Positions 23,003 through 40,162 of a DNA stretch of 64,000 nucleotides are shown here, in pieces. The stretch covers positions 11,419,360-11,483,359 of the forward strand of contig NC_090252.1 in the NCBI RefSeq assembly GCF_037325665.1, in the 5' to 3' direction. Position 1 is the stretch's first letter. Every line of letters starts with the position of its first letter. The notes under the pieces are model-generated. The model was not told the origin of the DNA and did no database searches. It was given only the letters and a program-made list of their open reading frames with translations. The DNA is from Littorina saxatilis. Its lineage: Eukaryota > Mollusca > Gastropoda > Littorinimorpha > Littorinidae. The position numbers were made by a program, and so were the translations under genes.

Positions 23003-23345
23003 ACAGGCACAATGGCTGTTGTGGTAAGACGCCGGCCACCAAAGCGGTAGGTCGTGAGTTCGAATCCCGGCCGCGCATGGTGAGTTAAGGTGGAGATTTT
23101 TCCGATCTCCCAGGTCAACTTATGTGCAGACCTGCTGGTACCTTACCCCCCTTCATGTGGAAATATCTTGTATCCATGTAAGAGTTCGGTGGGTTATAGA
23201 AACACGAAAACACCCAGCTTGCTTCCTACGAAAGCGGCGTAAGGCTGCCTAAATGGCGGGGTAAAAACTGTCATACACGTAAAAATCTACTCGTGCAAAA
23301 ACACGAGTGTACGAGGGAGTTTCACTTTCAGCCCACAAACGCAGA
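23003..23345 (+). mobile_element. tRNA-derived SINE, full length
   Basis: A-box-like TGGCTGTTGTGGTAAGACGC and B box GAGTTCGAATCC, followed by a body with GGGTTATAGAAACACG, CTGCCTAAATGGCGGGGTAA and ACACGAGTGTACGAGGGAGT. It ends GCAGAAG, then meets the tail of the 23.3-25.2 kb LINE. The body is shared with SINEs at 47 and 53 kb, but the head is different. Confidence 0.8.
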
Positions 23346-23546
23346 AGAATTGAATTGAATTGAATGGAATGGAATTGAATTGAACTTTATTTAACAAGGA
23401 TTAAGATTTAAGGCTTCACCTTTTTTTACAATCTGTCCTTGGGACGCATAGACACACAATGAAAAAAAAAATGAAAAAAAAAGAATGCAAAACACAAAAG
23501 GTTAACAACAAAAGGAGGTCGTAAAACCTAAACTCGTGATGATAAA

Positions 23547-23582
<36 letters not shown>

Positions 23583-23583
23583 A

Positions 23584-23615
<32 letters not shown>

Positions 23616-25235
23616 GATGATGATGATGATGATGATGATGATGAAGATAAGGCATGAAGAGCATACACATGTGGTTATTCATAAAATCAAATGCATAATA
23701 TGCAGATAACTATGCATACAAGCTGGTAGCAATGGAGCATGTAGCAATAGTACAACAAAACTATGTTCAGATTATAAAATGCTCAGCATATTTTTGACAT
23801 AATACTAAGTGTGGTAAATCGAAACATATTTACACTCCTCGGACATGAAGTGTTTTTTAACACATTGTTTAAAACTTGGTAATGACTTTAAGTGCTTGAA
23901 TGACGATGGAAGTCAATTCCAGACTGATGTATCCAAACATTCAAGACTGGTCTTATAAAGGTCAATTCGTGGAATCGGTGGGATCAAGTTGACAGACCCA
24001 TATCTGTCGGTAGCCTTGTTAAATCATTATGTAATGTAAATCGGCACTTTACCGTAATACCATGTATGCATTAAAATGGCCTTTTTTTTAACTTAAGATG
24101 CTTCTCCAGTGGAAGAAAGTTAAGCATTTTTAACTTCATATCTGTTGAAAAATTATCCTTTACAATGAGTTTAGCTGAGCAACGATAGAGAGAGTCTAAC
24201 TTTCTCAAGTGGACATCACTGCTGCCATCGCAGAGCACCGAAACATAATTAATGTGAGGCATTACATGAACATGGTGGAACATTTCCAGAGTCTTTCTGT
24301 CCGTAAATTGATTTAACTTGGATAGGAGGAAAACGTTCATGGCTACTTTCTTGCAAAAATGCTGTAATTGTGCCTGCCATTTGAATTCACAATCAATAAT
24401 TAATTACCTCTAAAACGCGATGTTCTTGAACTTGTTCAATTGATTGCGTACCAATAGTAAGATTTAGTTTGAGTGGAGAAATGATGTTTTTGTCTGGTTG
24501 CAATTACCATACTTTTTGGTTTTACTTGATGGACAAGCATAGCATTGGCACCACACAAGTTATTAACATCGTGTAAAGCTATTTGAGGGGAGGACTCTAT
24601 TACCGGAACACATTTTCCACTTGAATGAAGAGAAGAGTCGTCAGCAAAATAATCACTTCTTACATTACTATCAGAAATGTGCAGTAGCAGATCATTGATA
24701 TACAGACAGAACAAGGTCGGCCCAAGCACTGAACCTTGAGGCACCCCGCATTTCACAGCCTCCTCGGTAGATGTTTTACAGTTTAGGGCAGTTTATTGAG
24801 TTATGTCCTTTAAATAGGAAGCAAATAAGTTACACACTGAACTGTTTCTGGTATACAACTGTAATTTCTGCAATAAAATTGAATGATCAACAAGATCAAA
24901 CGCTTTTTAAAGTCGAGAAACACAGCACCACTGATTTCAGATCGATTTGCTGCAGACAACCAGGTGTCGCATAGTGTGGTAAGGGCGCTGTGACAAGAGT
25001 GATTTGTTCGAAAACCAGATTGAAATTGATGGAAAAGGTTTCTGCTTTCAATGTACGCGAGCATATGTTTGTGAATATGTTTTTCCAATGGTTTGGATAC
25101 AATGGGTAACAAGGAAATGGGTCTAAAATTATTCGGGTCGGACACATTTCCGCCTTTATGGAGTGGAATGACTTTTGCTCTCTTTGATAAACTAGGTACA
25201 TTATTTTGCTTTATGCAGAGATTATGAGACAATGA
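23346..25235 (-). mobile_element. 5'-truncated LINE, decayed
   Basis: From the (AATTG)n tail (23346-23385) upward, the minus strand shows RT pieces in several frames: RAKVIPLHKGG, SKPLEKHIHKHM, FQSGFRTNHSCHSALTTL, then MKCGVPQGSVLGPTLFCLYI, DYFADDSSLHS and a C-terminal block around LDSLYRCSAKLIV. At least three frame breaks separate them. Same superfamily as the intact 28-31 kb LINE. A (GAT)n tract sits at 23536-23650 in the 3' UTR. Confidence 0.8.
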
Positions 25236-25994
25236 GAAAAGGTGACGTTTTCATGTCTGTATGTCCCAAATGACATCACCAGTACATGTTTCATTCTATC
25301 TAATCTGTTTTCGTTCTATTTTTTTCTAATAACATGCGTTAACAATTGATTGCCAACTGGAATGGAAGAGCACAAAAAGTGTAACTTGATATGTAGTTTC
25401 TCTAGAGGGAAAAACATCTTCCACTTTCATGTCAGTGTGTCCCATGCAACATACATTTGCCAAACAGCTATGTGTAAGTAGATTATTTGTTAGTGGTATA
25501 GAAAATACTGATCAACAATCAAAGTCAGTTTCCACATTCATTTTCCACCTATTTATTATTTGTTTATTCTTTTGGCAATGGTGAAATGTCAGCAATCGTG
25601 TGTCATTCGGGACAGTAGACATGACACCTGACCTTTTGTCACTGTCTCTTATACACATAAGTGAGTGGTTCCACAATATATGGTAGAGCTAATTTGGCCA
25701 AGTAAGGAGGAATCTTGTCAGGACTCATGGACTTTTTATTCACAAGTGAGGTGAAATAGAAGTCAGTAGCATTCACGGCCCTGACAGCGGATGGGTTGAG
25801 TCTGATTTATGTTCACTATACACCTTCAATTTCATAGAACAAATGAAAATCATACTGTCTCTCTCAATAAGGACTCCCATACACCCGCTTTCACAAATAT
25901 ATTCTGAAAATATTGAAAGAAGGTAATTTATCAAAATATTGGTTTTTATCATCATTCTCTAAGGCTTCAGTCACAGAGACAGACGACGACGAAT

Positions 25995-25995
<1 letters not shown>
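25236..25995. other. no recognisable feature
   Basis: AT-rich non-coding DNA. Confidence 0.35.
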
Positions 25996-25996
<1 letters not shown>

Positions 25997-26055
<59 letters not shown>

Positions 26056-26071
26056 CGAGAGAGACAGAGAC

Positions 26072-26104
<33 letters not shown>

Positions 26105-26130
26105 GAGAGAGATTGAGAATGAGAGAGAGA
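25997..26130. repeat. (GA)n microsatellite
   Basis: GA tract with minor interruptions, abutting a LINE 3' tail on its right. Confidence 0.9.
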
Positions 26131-26460
26131 TAATTGTATTGAATTGAATTGAATTAAATTGAATTGAATTGGTCTTTATCTTAAAAAAATGTCAACCCGT
26201 TATCTAGGCTGTTGATTTAAAAATGTAAGAATTTGTTTGATAAAAGAAAAAAAGACCTATGAAAAAGGATGCTCCCAGCCTAAAAAAAAAAGGGAAAAAG
26301 GCAAATAAGAAGGGTAGTAACAGCCTGCATGCAACTGAGGTAAAAAAAAAAGGAAAAAAAGAAAGGAAAAGATCTTTATCTTAACACTGTAACAGAATAG
26401 GAAATGCTAAAATGCTCTTGTATTCATACCGCCCTCGCCCATTGAGGTGAAATAGAAGTT
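26131..26460 (-). mobile_element. LINE 3'-end fragment with (AATTG)n tail
   Basis: On the plus strand the tail TGAATTGAATTGAATT starts where the GA tract stops. CTTTATCTTAAAAAAATG and CCGCCCTCGCCC follow, resembling the 3' UTR of the 27.7-kb LINE. The 5' end is unclear. Confidence 0.55.
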
Positions 26461-26978
26461 AACCACATTATGTTTAAAAATTGTCCGAGTGCATTATGTA
26501 CAATAATGTTTCAATACAATCATAGAGTATTAACATTTTACCAGTATCAGCTGCAAAATAGTAGTAGTGCTTTACACGTTTTGCAAGAGAAACAGCATGT
26601 AATGATACGTAAATGGGGTACAGCAGTGAATTGTGGACTGTTTCCCAAAACAGCAGTCAGATGGGGTCTGGTTGTTGTATACTGTATAGCAGTCATTTGG
26701 AGGCACAAGCTAAAACTGCTTCAGAGATGTGTTTTTTTCACTGGCTTTGATCTCCGCTTAGAGGGAGAGAGTCACAAAGAGCGAAGCCCCCCTGACGGAA
26801 AATGAATTTTAGAATTATAAAGGCCATTTTGGGGCCTCTCCTGATAGCAAAAAAATAGATCATGCCTTTTTAAAAAGCTATAAAAACCACAAGAATAATA
26901 TGTTTTAGCATTTTAAACAAAACATTTTGCTTCACATCCACAGGTGCCTGTAATCACATGATAATGACAATGTAGAAA
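26461..26978. other. no recognisable feature
   Basis: Short ORFs only; no domain recognised. Confidence 0.3.
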
Positions 26979-27338
26979 ACAAGAGGCGAAGCCTTCAAGG
27001 CTCACGTAAGAAATCGACAAACAGTAACACAAACTCAATCACTCCGTCACACATACACACACACACAGTAAGCATAGGTGACACTGTGCAAGAAAGCGAG
27101 ACACTATAGATCTAGATCTGTCTGTCTGCATGTAGCCTGTAACTTACAGGGACACGACTGCCAACTAGTCTCGGCTCGCTCAAAATGACAATGACCGAGA
27201 CTTTCAGTAATTCCTTCGCGTGACGTACGCCATAATGTGACGTCTTCAAATGTTAAAGTTTCTACCACAGACATACACACGCACACACGCACAGACAGAC
27301 AAAGTTACGATCGCATAGGCTACACTTACGTGAGCCAA
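26979..27338 (+). mobile_element. R2 repeat copy 2
   Basis: About 360 bp. Starts ACAAGAGGCGAAGCCTTCAA with GGCTCACGTAAG inside, and ends CTTACGTGAGCC. The inner sequence matches copy 1 (GATCTAGATCTGTCTGTCTG). No coding capacity. Confidence 0.7.
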
Positions 27339-27548
27339 AAAGCAATCAAGATAACTCATCAAAGCTGCTACAATGTCTGAACAGAGTGCACCTCCTCTCC
27401 CTCCCACCCCACCCCACCCCCCACACCCCCAAAAAAAAAAAGGTTCTAATCTATAAATCGGTTGTTTTGCCTTGAGTTGAGGTGTTAATTTTCCTTATTC
27501 AGGCCTACCAGCAACTGCGGGTCATCGGCTCAGCGCAGACAGGATGGA

Positions 27549-30960
<3,412 letters not shown>

Positions 30961-31779
30961 ATTGATACTGAATCAGCTAATTATCAAGTAAGCAAGACAA
31001 CAAAATAATCAAGAGATACAAAACAGTGATGGAACCAAAATGATATATGACACTTTACGAAACACAACGTCAAGCGTAAATTAACTAGTAAAGAGACAAG
31101 GAACTGTTTCCGACGACAAACTAAGTAAACGGCGAAAACAAATAATAAGCAAGTAGAAAATCGAAAAGCAGACTAGCACAATAAGGACACAGGAAAATGA
31201 AAATAAAACGGTACTGTTACCGTTTATAATGATAAAGAACCAAACTAAAACTACAGAACTAGTGTAATAGACTCTTAACAAGTCTGACACAAAGCAGTTG
31301 ACACAAGAGTCAATGTTGACACACTTGTCGCTCAGAAACAGTAGCCGCTTTCAATCCGATAGAAAAGGGCGAATCGCTTGACCGTCCGAACACACTGCTG
31401 TCACTAAAGCTTGTCCGATTAACACTATTGTGACTAGCACTGCCACGGCGTTAACGTCCTGCCTGCCCAAGCTTGCCACCAAGAAACTTCCCAAAAATCA
31501 GTAACTGTAAAGAAATCTGTCTAGCAAGCTTGAATTAAGTCCAATCACCACCAAATTTTGTGTACTAATTCAAAAATGGATGCCCAGTTCAGTCGTGCTA
31601 TTTATAAGTTTGTCACGCGATTTGTTTTAGCAAAGGGGGGTGAAAGGGGGGTGAAAGGGGGATAATTTGTGTTTTTTAACGTTTTTTTGTGTGTGTTTTA
31701 TTTTCCACTGCTTTTTTTAAAAGTTATTTTTTAACAGAAAGTATTATAAATAATGTTATAACCAAACAAGGTGTAAAAC
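30961..31779. other. no recognisable feature
   Basis: Possibly 5' UTR of the LINE in part. No coding sequence recognised. G-rich repeat AAAGGGGGGTG near 31634-31660. Confidence 0.3.
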
Positions 31780-31929
31780 CTATGAATTAGCTGAAATATT
31801 GTTAACATTGTACACAGAAATAAGGAGACAGTACACAGAAAAAAACAAGCAAATCACGCATTCACTCACAGCATCCTGACTCAAATGAAACAAAACTGTA
31901 ACACTCACCAAATGATGTCTAGGTAATCC

Positions 31930-32493
31930 ATATTGAATATAAGTCACATTTTCACAACAAAGTACCAACTGTACACCTATGAACAATTCCAAAAGGATTT
32001 GAAGGCTCCAGCCATCCATTGTTATCAGTGCTGCCACGCCCCCATAGCTCCTGCACGATTCCGAGATACATGTTCGTCTAGCAGTATCACCCCCACCACG
32101 TGTAGTTTGCCGACTCGTACTAGCAACAACGGGACTGTTCTTCCTCAATATCACTGCTATTATCGCTTTCTTGAGGCTAAAACGACACGATGTATCATGA
32201 TCTACAGGATCCTCAAGATCCAACATCCGAAGAATCTCCTCCCGTGACAAGGCTCGCCTTCGATTCCTTTTTTTTGTTCGAAAACACCACGCAAATCTGC
32301 ACTAATTTGATCAAGCCGGAAGAGAAAACCACGTGTATCAAGGGAAACAACTCAATTTACTGCAAGCTTCAAAAACCGGGAAGCAATGACGAGTCGTGTA
32401 CCTTGTATGTCTAATACTAAAATAGTCACTTCCCGTCCGTGGGCGTTGCAGCGCTATTACTAATATAGTCACCTCCCGTCGCGAAAGTGTTAA
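31930..32493 (-). mobile_element. piggyBac-like element, N-terminal end only
   Basis: Minus strand starts at TTAA (32490-32493), then CACTTTCGCGACGGGAGGTG. A second GACGGGAAGTGACTA-type subterminal repeat follows about 40 bases in. Further on it reads RRRALSREEILRMLDLEDPV and DHDTS, like the acidic N-terminus of piggyBac/PGBD transposases, later SDNSSDIEEEQ and NGWLEPSNPFGIVHR in other frames. Frame breaks are present and no DDD core or right end was found. Confidence 0.5.
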
Positions 32494-32797
32494 AGGCGCA
32501 CAATAAAGGAGCACGCACACACCGAGTCTCTGTCTCAGGCAAGACAAAGAATGTAATTCTCGTCTCTTTTTCAAAGAGTTGCTGTGACAGCCTGAAGCAC
32601 AGCACAGTAAAAACGAAGGTAATATGAAGTTCAATCAGGAGGATAAAGGCCACGAAATCATGCTCACACCCTCACAAGGGTAAATTACTAAATGATCGTG
32701 CAGTAGCACAGTCGTACACAAAAGTATGCAAAGTGTTACCATCATGGCAGATGACACCAATAATGCTGTATTGTCTCGCATTCTCTTACCGCACGCA

Positions 32798-32876
32798 CAC
32801 ACACACACACACACACACACGCTCATACACACATGCGCTCACACACACACACATACACGCACACGCACACGCACAC

Positions 32877-32927
<51 letters not shown>
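32798..32927. repeat. (AC)n microsatellite
   Basis: Interrupted AC tract just 3' of the ORF1-like gene. Confidence 0.9.
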
Positions 32928-32931
<4 letters not shown>

Positions 32932-34635
32932 TAAGAGTAATCCAAAAATAAGTCGTCACACCTATGAAATACACTCCACGTGACATTACACCAGCGTACA
33001 CATATCCGAGTTGTACTTGTAGTAGCTCTGGTATCTGGAGGGTGGGGAACACTGTTGAAGATGTGGGAGCATGGGATCGTATGCACGGTGGGGTGGCACT
33101 GTGTTATCGTGTGTCTGGAGCAGGAATGGTGAAGGAAGCATGTGGCGCGGGGGAGACCAAGGGGCTGCATATTGCCAGACATATGGAGGTACAGGGTAGG
33201 GCGGCCCCTGTCTGACTGCCTGATGGGACTGGCTGTAGTGCTGCTGATCGCTGGAGCGGCGCTGCGGTCTGCAGACATCGTTGGTCTGTTTCGCAGAAGT
33301 CGTGGTTGTGTTGCCCGGCGGCTTTCGCTCCCCTAGGTGAGGGGGTGGGTGTGGGTAGGGCGTTGGACTGTTTCGCAACACAAGGTCCGGTCCCTGGTCG
33401 TGGTGGCGACTCGGCTGTCCGGTTCCGCGAGGGGTCTGCAGCAAAGGTCCCCGGCGCTGCGAAGTTGCAGCAGGCTGGCCGGTGTAGCGATGTGAGATTG
33501 GCCCCTCTGTCACCTTTCCCTCTCGGCCTCGTTGATCTTGTTCTTTCTCCACAATCTTTACATCGGCAAACTTGAGATTGCATGCCAGGCGTATGGTACC
33601 TTGCCGACTTGGGTGAAAGGCGTCCCTGTACAGGGCCTTGCGGGGGGCGCCACTGGCGGTGAGGAAGGTGTCAGTGTGGTCGGTAAACAAGACACACTCT
33701 CTGGCACAAACCCTTTCCAGGGAATGATTGGAGGTCGCTACAGTCTTGCTTAGAGCGTGCTCTCCCTTTGGTGGCACAAGAGAGGAAGCATGTAGACGTG
33801 CTGCAGGAAACACCTTCTTCATGAGCTTGAACAATCCGGACCATACTGTCTCTGTGATTGTGTTGTGTCGATGTGGACAATTACTTGTTGAACCTGTTTG
33901 GATTGTGGAATGTTGGTCAACCAGTGCGTTAAAGCGTCCACACAGAGGCCCGACACACTGAGGTTTTGGGACGCTTTGCCGGGAAACATGAGTTCTTGTC
34001 TGACAGGTCTCATCACCGAGTCACCGAGCAGCACACGAGTCGTTGAAGAAGTTACTCGGAGCTCTGCCAGCTGCTGCCGTGGATTTAAGTTGTCGGGAGA
34101 CTGAAGTTTCGCAGCAGATAGACGCGGTTTGTTTTCTCGTGTGATATCGATAGACTCTTCATTCGTGTCAGCGCCATTCTGTAGTACAGGCTGAGTGACT
34201 CTCTTAGGTAGAGCTGAACTTGTTTCCACCTCATCGTTCAGTGCTTCAAACCTGTTGAACGTTTCGACACCCGCATCGACTTGAGCGGGTATAGCTTCTA
34301 CAGCTGTTTGTGACTCTGTTGTTGTTGTTGTTGTTGTTTTTTCTTTCCTGTTTGCAGCCTCTTTCTCTAGCTTTTGGTTTTGCCTTTTCAAGTCACCAAG
34401 CTGAGACTTTAGTGTATGGTTTTGCTTGCTCAGCTCAGTCATCTCCTTCCTCATGGTTGCTAGTGTGTCGTTGAATTTATCGCATTTCGTTTTAATGTGA
34501 TGTTTAAGTTCGCTTTTTATTTGCGCCTTCGCTGTCTCGATGAGGGACATGAACTCATCACGAAGTTCAGGGTGGTCCACGAGCAGAGAAGAGGAGTGTT
34601 CAGCGTTTGTTCCGTCCGACACGATTGTGACTTCT

Positions 34636-35178
<543 letters not shown>

Positions 35179-35587
35179 GTGCTTCCAAGAGCCCTCTGTG
35201 CTTCTTGCTTTCAATGTGACGAACCAACACCTTTTTTCCACCAAGTCCGTATTTCACCACGCAGTGGCCGTTGTCGCACCACGTGCACACGGCCTGACCG
35301 GGAATGGATATTTTGGCGATACTGTCGCCAATGAGCTGGCGCCTTTCTTTCTTGTTGATAGTGACAGTCACTTCTTCTGACAGCCAGTTGGCTGTCGTCG
35401 ATCGTAAGAGCTTCCACAGCCGACAAAACAATATGGAATCCAGACGCCATGATGCTACATTGTTCACCTTCGGTGTTTGGAGATCGGGAGCCAATCAAAA
35501 CAACCCACAAACCGCCATCGGTGAATAATTAAGCCTCGGCAATAATCGTCGGAGATCAACAGCCAATCAAACGCGACCCATGATATT

Positions 35588-35742
35588 GCTATGGGTTCAT
35601 GCGAGTGCTGGGGTGCGAATGCACTGACTTCAGACGCAGACAGCTTCAGCTGAACGGTTCATACCACCACCTATGGGTTCACGCGAGTGCTGGGGTGCGA
35701 ATGCACTGACTTCAGACAGCTTCAGCTGAACGGTTCATACCA
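35588..35742. repeat. tandem duplication (~78 bp, two units)
   Basis: TATGGGTTCATGCGAGTGCT... is repeated as TATGGGTTCACGCGAGTGCT..., both ending AGCTGAACGGTTCATACCA. Confidence 0.9.
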
Positions 35743-36237
35743 ACTCCCCCCCCCCCCCCCCCCTTTTTTTCTCAACGAATTTGCATCGATCTCAAGAATG
35801 GTCTGTGAGCTAAGGAAAATATCGGAATTCCGATAAAAATCGGACCAGTCCCATGTCTGAATGCTCTTAGGCCAAAAAAAAAAATTGTCTGTTTCTGGTA
35901 ACATGGCTAAAAAAAATAGGTACAGTATAGTATACGGTAGGGATTTTTTTTTTTTAGGTTTTTTTTTTTTTTTGTTACCCCAAATGTAGACCAATAAAAC
36001 TAACGTTAAAAATCGCGCAAAGAGACTGGATTCACTATACATAGAGACAAGACACTCAACACATTTACAAATCGTCAGCCGACTTTCGTTTTCACACGTT
36101 TTTGTTGTTCATTTTCTCACCCTGTCCTTTACCACAAAAAAAAAAGAAAAAAGTTTAGGGTCGGCGCCGAAATTTAGGGTCCGTCGGGTGACCAGAAACA
36201 GACAATTTTTTTGGTTGGCCTTAAGTGCTTTGTTTTT
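35743..36237. other. no recognisable feature
   Basis: C-run, A/T-runs and non-coding DNA. Confidence 0.35.
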
Positions 36238-36310
36238 ACATTTAGTCAAGTTTTGACTAAATGTTTTAACGTAGAGGGGGGAATCGAGACGAGGGTCGTG
36301 GTGTATGTGC

Positions 36311-36365
<55 letters not shown>

Positions 36366-37163
36366 TGTGTATGTGTGTGTGTGTCTGTCTGTGTGTGTGT
36401 GTAGAGCGATTCAGACTAAACTACTGGACCGATCTTTATGAAATTTGACATGAGAGTTTCTGGGTATGAAATCCCCGAACGTTTTTTTCATTTTTTTGAT
36501 AAATGTCTTTGATGACGTCATATCCGGCTTTTCGTGAAAGTTGAGGCGGCACTGTCACGCCCTCATTTTTCAACCAAATTGGTTGAAATTTTGGTCAAGT
36601 AATCTTCGACGAAGCCCAGACTTCGGTATTGCATTTCAGCTTGGTGGCTTACAAATTAATTAATAACTTTGGTCATTAAAAATCTGAAAATTGTAAAAAA
36701 AAAATAAAAATTTATAAAACGATCCAAATTTACGTTTATCTTATTCTCCATCATTTTCTGATTCCAAAAACATATAAATATGTTATATTTCGATTAAAAA
36801 CAAGCTCTGAAAATTAAATATATAAAAATTATTATCAAAATTAAATTGTCGAAATCAATTTAAAAACACTTTCATCTTATTCCTTGTCGGTTCCTGATTC
36901 CAAAAACATATATATATGATATGTTTGGATTAAAAACACGCTCAGAAAGTTAAAACAAAGAGAGGTACAGAAAAGCGTGCTATCCTTCTTAGCGCAACTA
37001 CTACCCCGCTCTTCTTGTCAATTTCACTGCCTTTGCCATGAGCGGTGGACTGACGATGCTACGAGTATACGGTCTTGCTGAAAAATGGCATTGCGTTCAG
37101 TTTCATTCTGTGAGTTCGACAGCTACTTGACTAAATGTTCTATTTTCGCCTTACGCGACTTGT
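36238..37163 (+). mobile_element. R1 repeat copy E, full length
   Basis: Starts ACATTTAGTCAAGTTTTGAC, has (GT)n at about 36306-36401, ends TTACGCGACTTGT. Very similar to copies B and C throughout. Confidence 0.85.
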
Positions 37164-37264
37164 TTATGTTTATACTCGATCATTATTTTGATGTTGTACT
37201 AGTTTAATACTTTGATTAGATACTGTTCCTTTTAGGTATGAAATGATAGCATGTGCATGTGTGT

Positions 37265-37298
37265 AGGTAAGCGAGCGATGTGTGTGTGTATATGTGTG

Positions 37299-37337
<39 letters not shown>

Positions 37338-37338
37338 A

Positions 37339-37371
<33 letters not shown>

Positions 37372-37450
37372 AAGTGTGTGTGAGCTTGTGTGTGCGTGTG
37401 TGTGTAAACGAGGGTGTGTGTGTGGATGTGTGTGTGTGTGTATGTGCGTA
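37265..37450. repeat. (GT)n microsatellite
   Basis: Interrupted GT tract. Confidence 0.85.
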
Positions 37451-37550
37451 GTCTTTGCTTTCGTTTACAATTATTCTCTGTAGTATGTTCCAAGGACAGG
37501 TTGGAAGATTAGGCTAAGCCTAAAACCTTTATCCTTATGTAATAAAGTTC

Positions 37551-37745
<195 letters not shown>

Positions 37746-37939
37746 ACATGTTTAGTCTTGAATATTGGAAAGCCTTCAGTCTAGAATAATTTGTTGCAGA
37801 GTAGATCTACCTACCGACGCCGTTCATATAGCCGCACATATCATAACTAAAAGACTCTTTCCTGTACCGGCAATGTCTTATCCCCCATCCCCCCTTCGTT
37901 TTCCTCACATTCTCACACCTTCCAGGCAGTTGAACTTAC

Positions 37940-37988
37940 CAGCTGTGGCGAAAATCAGCACGAGAAACATCCCTGTTTTATTCTCCAT
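37940..37988 (-). CDS. signal-peptide exon (gene C?)
   Basis: ATG at 37988-37986 reads MENKTGMFLVLIFATA, a short classical signal peptide, and stops at a strong donor G|GTAAGTTC in phase 1. Receptor genes of this window use phase-1 junctions, and the next in-phase ectodomain exon on this strand is at 13.98 kb, across about 24 kb filled with mobile elements. Linkage is therefore only a possibility. Confidence 0.5.
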
Positions 37989-38414
37989 TGAGTCTTTCCT
38001 GCTCCGAAGTCCTCTCCAATTTGATCTTTTGTCTTGCAAACGGCGTAGGACAGTTCCCATTTTAAGTGCTGTATCAAACAGAGCACACAACAAAATGTAT
38101 CGGGAGGCACGAAAAAAAACTGACTTCTCTTCTGAATAGGGAATGCCTGATGTGACCGCAAACAGTGTCATAAGCACAATGACGTAATTTAAAAAATGTA
38201 AAAGAACAATTAAGGCTCGGTGTACACGAACCCATCTCTTAAAGTCTTGGTCAACAGTTATCAACTGTTTGGCGTTCAACAAATCTGGAAACAAAACTGA
38301 AAAATAATTCGTAGGTTTTGACTGTTGACCGTTTACTTGCCTGATTGAATGGTTACACGTATATGTACTGGTTGTAACGGGTCAGTTGGCCTAAAGAATA
38401 AACTTTCTGAGTTC
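37989..38414. other. upstream region of the signal-peptide exon
   Basis: Possible 5' UTR/promoter of gene C. No promoter motif identified. Confidence 0.25.
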
Positions 38415-39158
38415 TGAGTTCTGAGTTGAATGGTTACACCAGAGACTATAGAGTATACAGACTGTATACTCTATAGCAGAGACTATAGAGTATACAGAGA
38501 CGCGTCATCCTTCTTTGCGCTGCGGTGCGAAATTGAGACCGGCCAGCCCAGCGCGGGAAAAGAGCCACACCCTGCCGCACAAGGAAACTCGCGTTTCGCG
38601 GCTGCTGTCGGCTGTGTTTATATCACGGTTATATTAACATACTGTCTGTTCTGTCCGGCTGACAGTGCTGCAAAAAGTAACTGGATGAAAAAATATGTTT
38701 GTTTGTGAACATCCTTTTTAAATGACCATAAAAACACCGCAGAAATGGTATAGATTAAAATTAAATCACATTTTCTTGGGCAATATTCGCTGGATCGCTG
38801 TAGTTATGCAAACATGATTCAAGTCAGTCTCTTTTCACGACCTAACCGTCGTTATTTTTGTGTGTTTTAATCAAATACAAATACACTGAATACATGGTCA
38901 GTTAAGCCTGAGAAAATATGTCAGGAATAAATCGTTTAACGAAATAGTTCCCGGTTAAATCGGTAACTAAGGCATTTAGTCTATTTGGTGTCGTCCCAGC
39001 ACATCGAAACTGAAATGGGTTGTCAATTACACGGAGCTAAGAAGTTATCATGTAAGGAAAACTGTAATCCTTGTGACCAAACCGGCTGACTTTAAAGAAT
39101 CTTGATCGATCGATGATTTTATTATTTCTTTTCAGTTGCTTCTTTCTTGTTCAGAAAG

Positions 39159-39169
<11 letters not shown>

Positions 39170-39228
<59 letters not shown>
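39170..39228. repeat. (CT)n microsatellite
   Basis: Directly abuts the 5' break of the LINE fragment at 39230. Confidence 0.9.
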
Positions 39229-39229
<1 letters not shown>

Positions 39230-39232
<3 letters not shown>

Positions 39233-39690
39233 ATGGCAAGATTCCGAGGTGGAATAACAGAACTATTTGTGCACGTTAATCGATATAAGAGATACGATGC
39301 GGATATGTTGTTATGCCCCTTTTTTCCAGGGAAAGTAAAGAAGATGAGTTTTATTTTGTGCTTTGTTGCCCCGCACTTCGTGATTTGCGATGCCAGTTTA
39401 TTCCTGCTAAGTTTTATAGAAACCCAAGTTTACACAAGTTTTCTATGCTTTTGGCATCTGTGAATGAAGGTATTGTTCGAAAGTTGTCAGCTTATGTGTA
39501 CACAGCATTTCGGCTACGTAGTGTTGTTATGTCTTAGTTCATGTAAGCCTACGGTATATTTTATTTGAAATGTAATGTCTTAGTTCGTGTATGAACTATG
39601 ATTTATTTCATTTAATTTGTGTGCAAATGTCATTATGTCATTGTATATATGTTCACCCCGCCGTCATTTACAATCAAAATATTAATCATG
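39230..39690 (+). mobile_element. LINE C-terminal fragment
   Basis: Plus strand reads ARFRGGITELFVHVNRYKRY and LLCPF, then after one frame shift DEFYFVLCCPALRDLRCQFI, SLHKFSMLLASVNEGIVRKL and SAYVYTAFRLR. This is the conserved C-terminal CCHC-like end of Jockey-type LINE ORF2 (RY...R.CPFC...DE.HF...CP...LR). A 3' UTR follows. Confidence 0.65.
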
Positions 39691-40052
39691 ATAAATGATA
39701 CTAACGTTCGCAGCTGCAAGCCGTTGTAGATCTACTCTATAACTCCGCGACGGCCGTGTCAATCAAACGAGATGGTTATGTCTACCCTAATCGATCACCG
39801 ACCGTATTGCCACTAGATCAGTCTATCAGTTCCAGACTTGGCATGCCGAAATGAGATAAAGTAGAGGAAAAATAAATCTTATACATGTGAAACTCGTACC
39901 AACAGGCACAGCTTGGACTGGTTTGAGGCTGTAGTGTGTACATTGTGTGTTTTCACTGTTCCGGTTGAATAGATCTACACGCAGTTCGACGCTACAACTT
40001 TTACTGATTTTCCAACATTTAACGAGAGAAAAATTGAAGAAACAATCCTCAC

Positions 40053-40162
40053 CTACTCTCTTCCTTGGGAAATTTGAACATCCTCAAGCCTTTGGCATGT
40101 GCGTTTGAGCAATTGATGGCCGAACACCATGCCCCACTGCGTTTTCGCGTTGGCGCGACCAT
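40053..40162 (-). CDS. THAP exon 1 of the TIR element
   Basis: MVAPTRKRSGAWCSAINCSN then AHAKGLRMFKFPKEES, with a donor AG|GTGAGG in phase 2. This is the N-terminal half of a THAP finger (C-x4-C...F.FP). The C..H half should be in a following exon, which was not found. It lies just inside the right inverted repeat, as expected for the first exon of a P-type transposase. Confidence 0.6.
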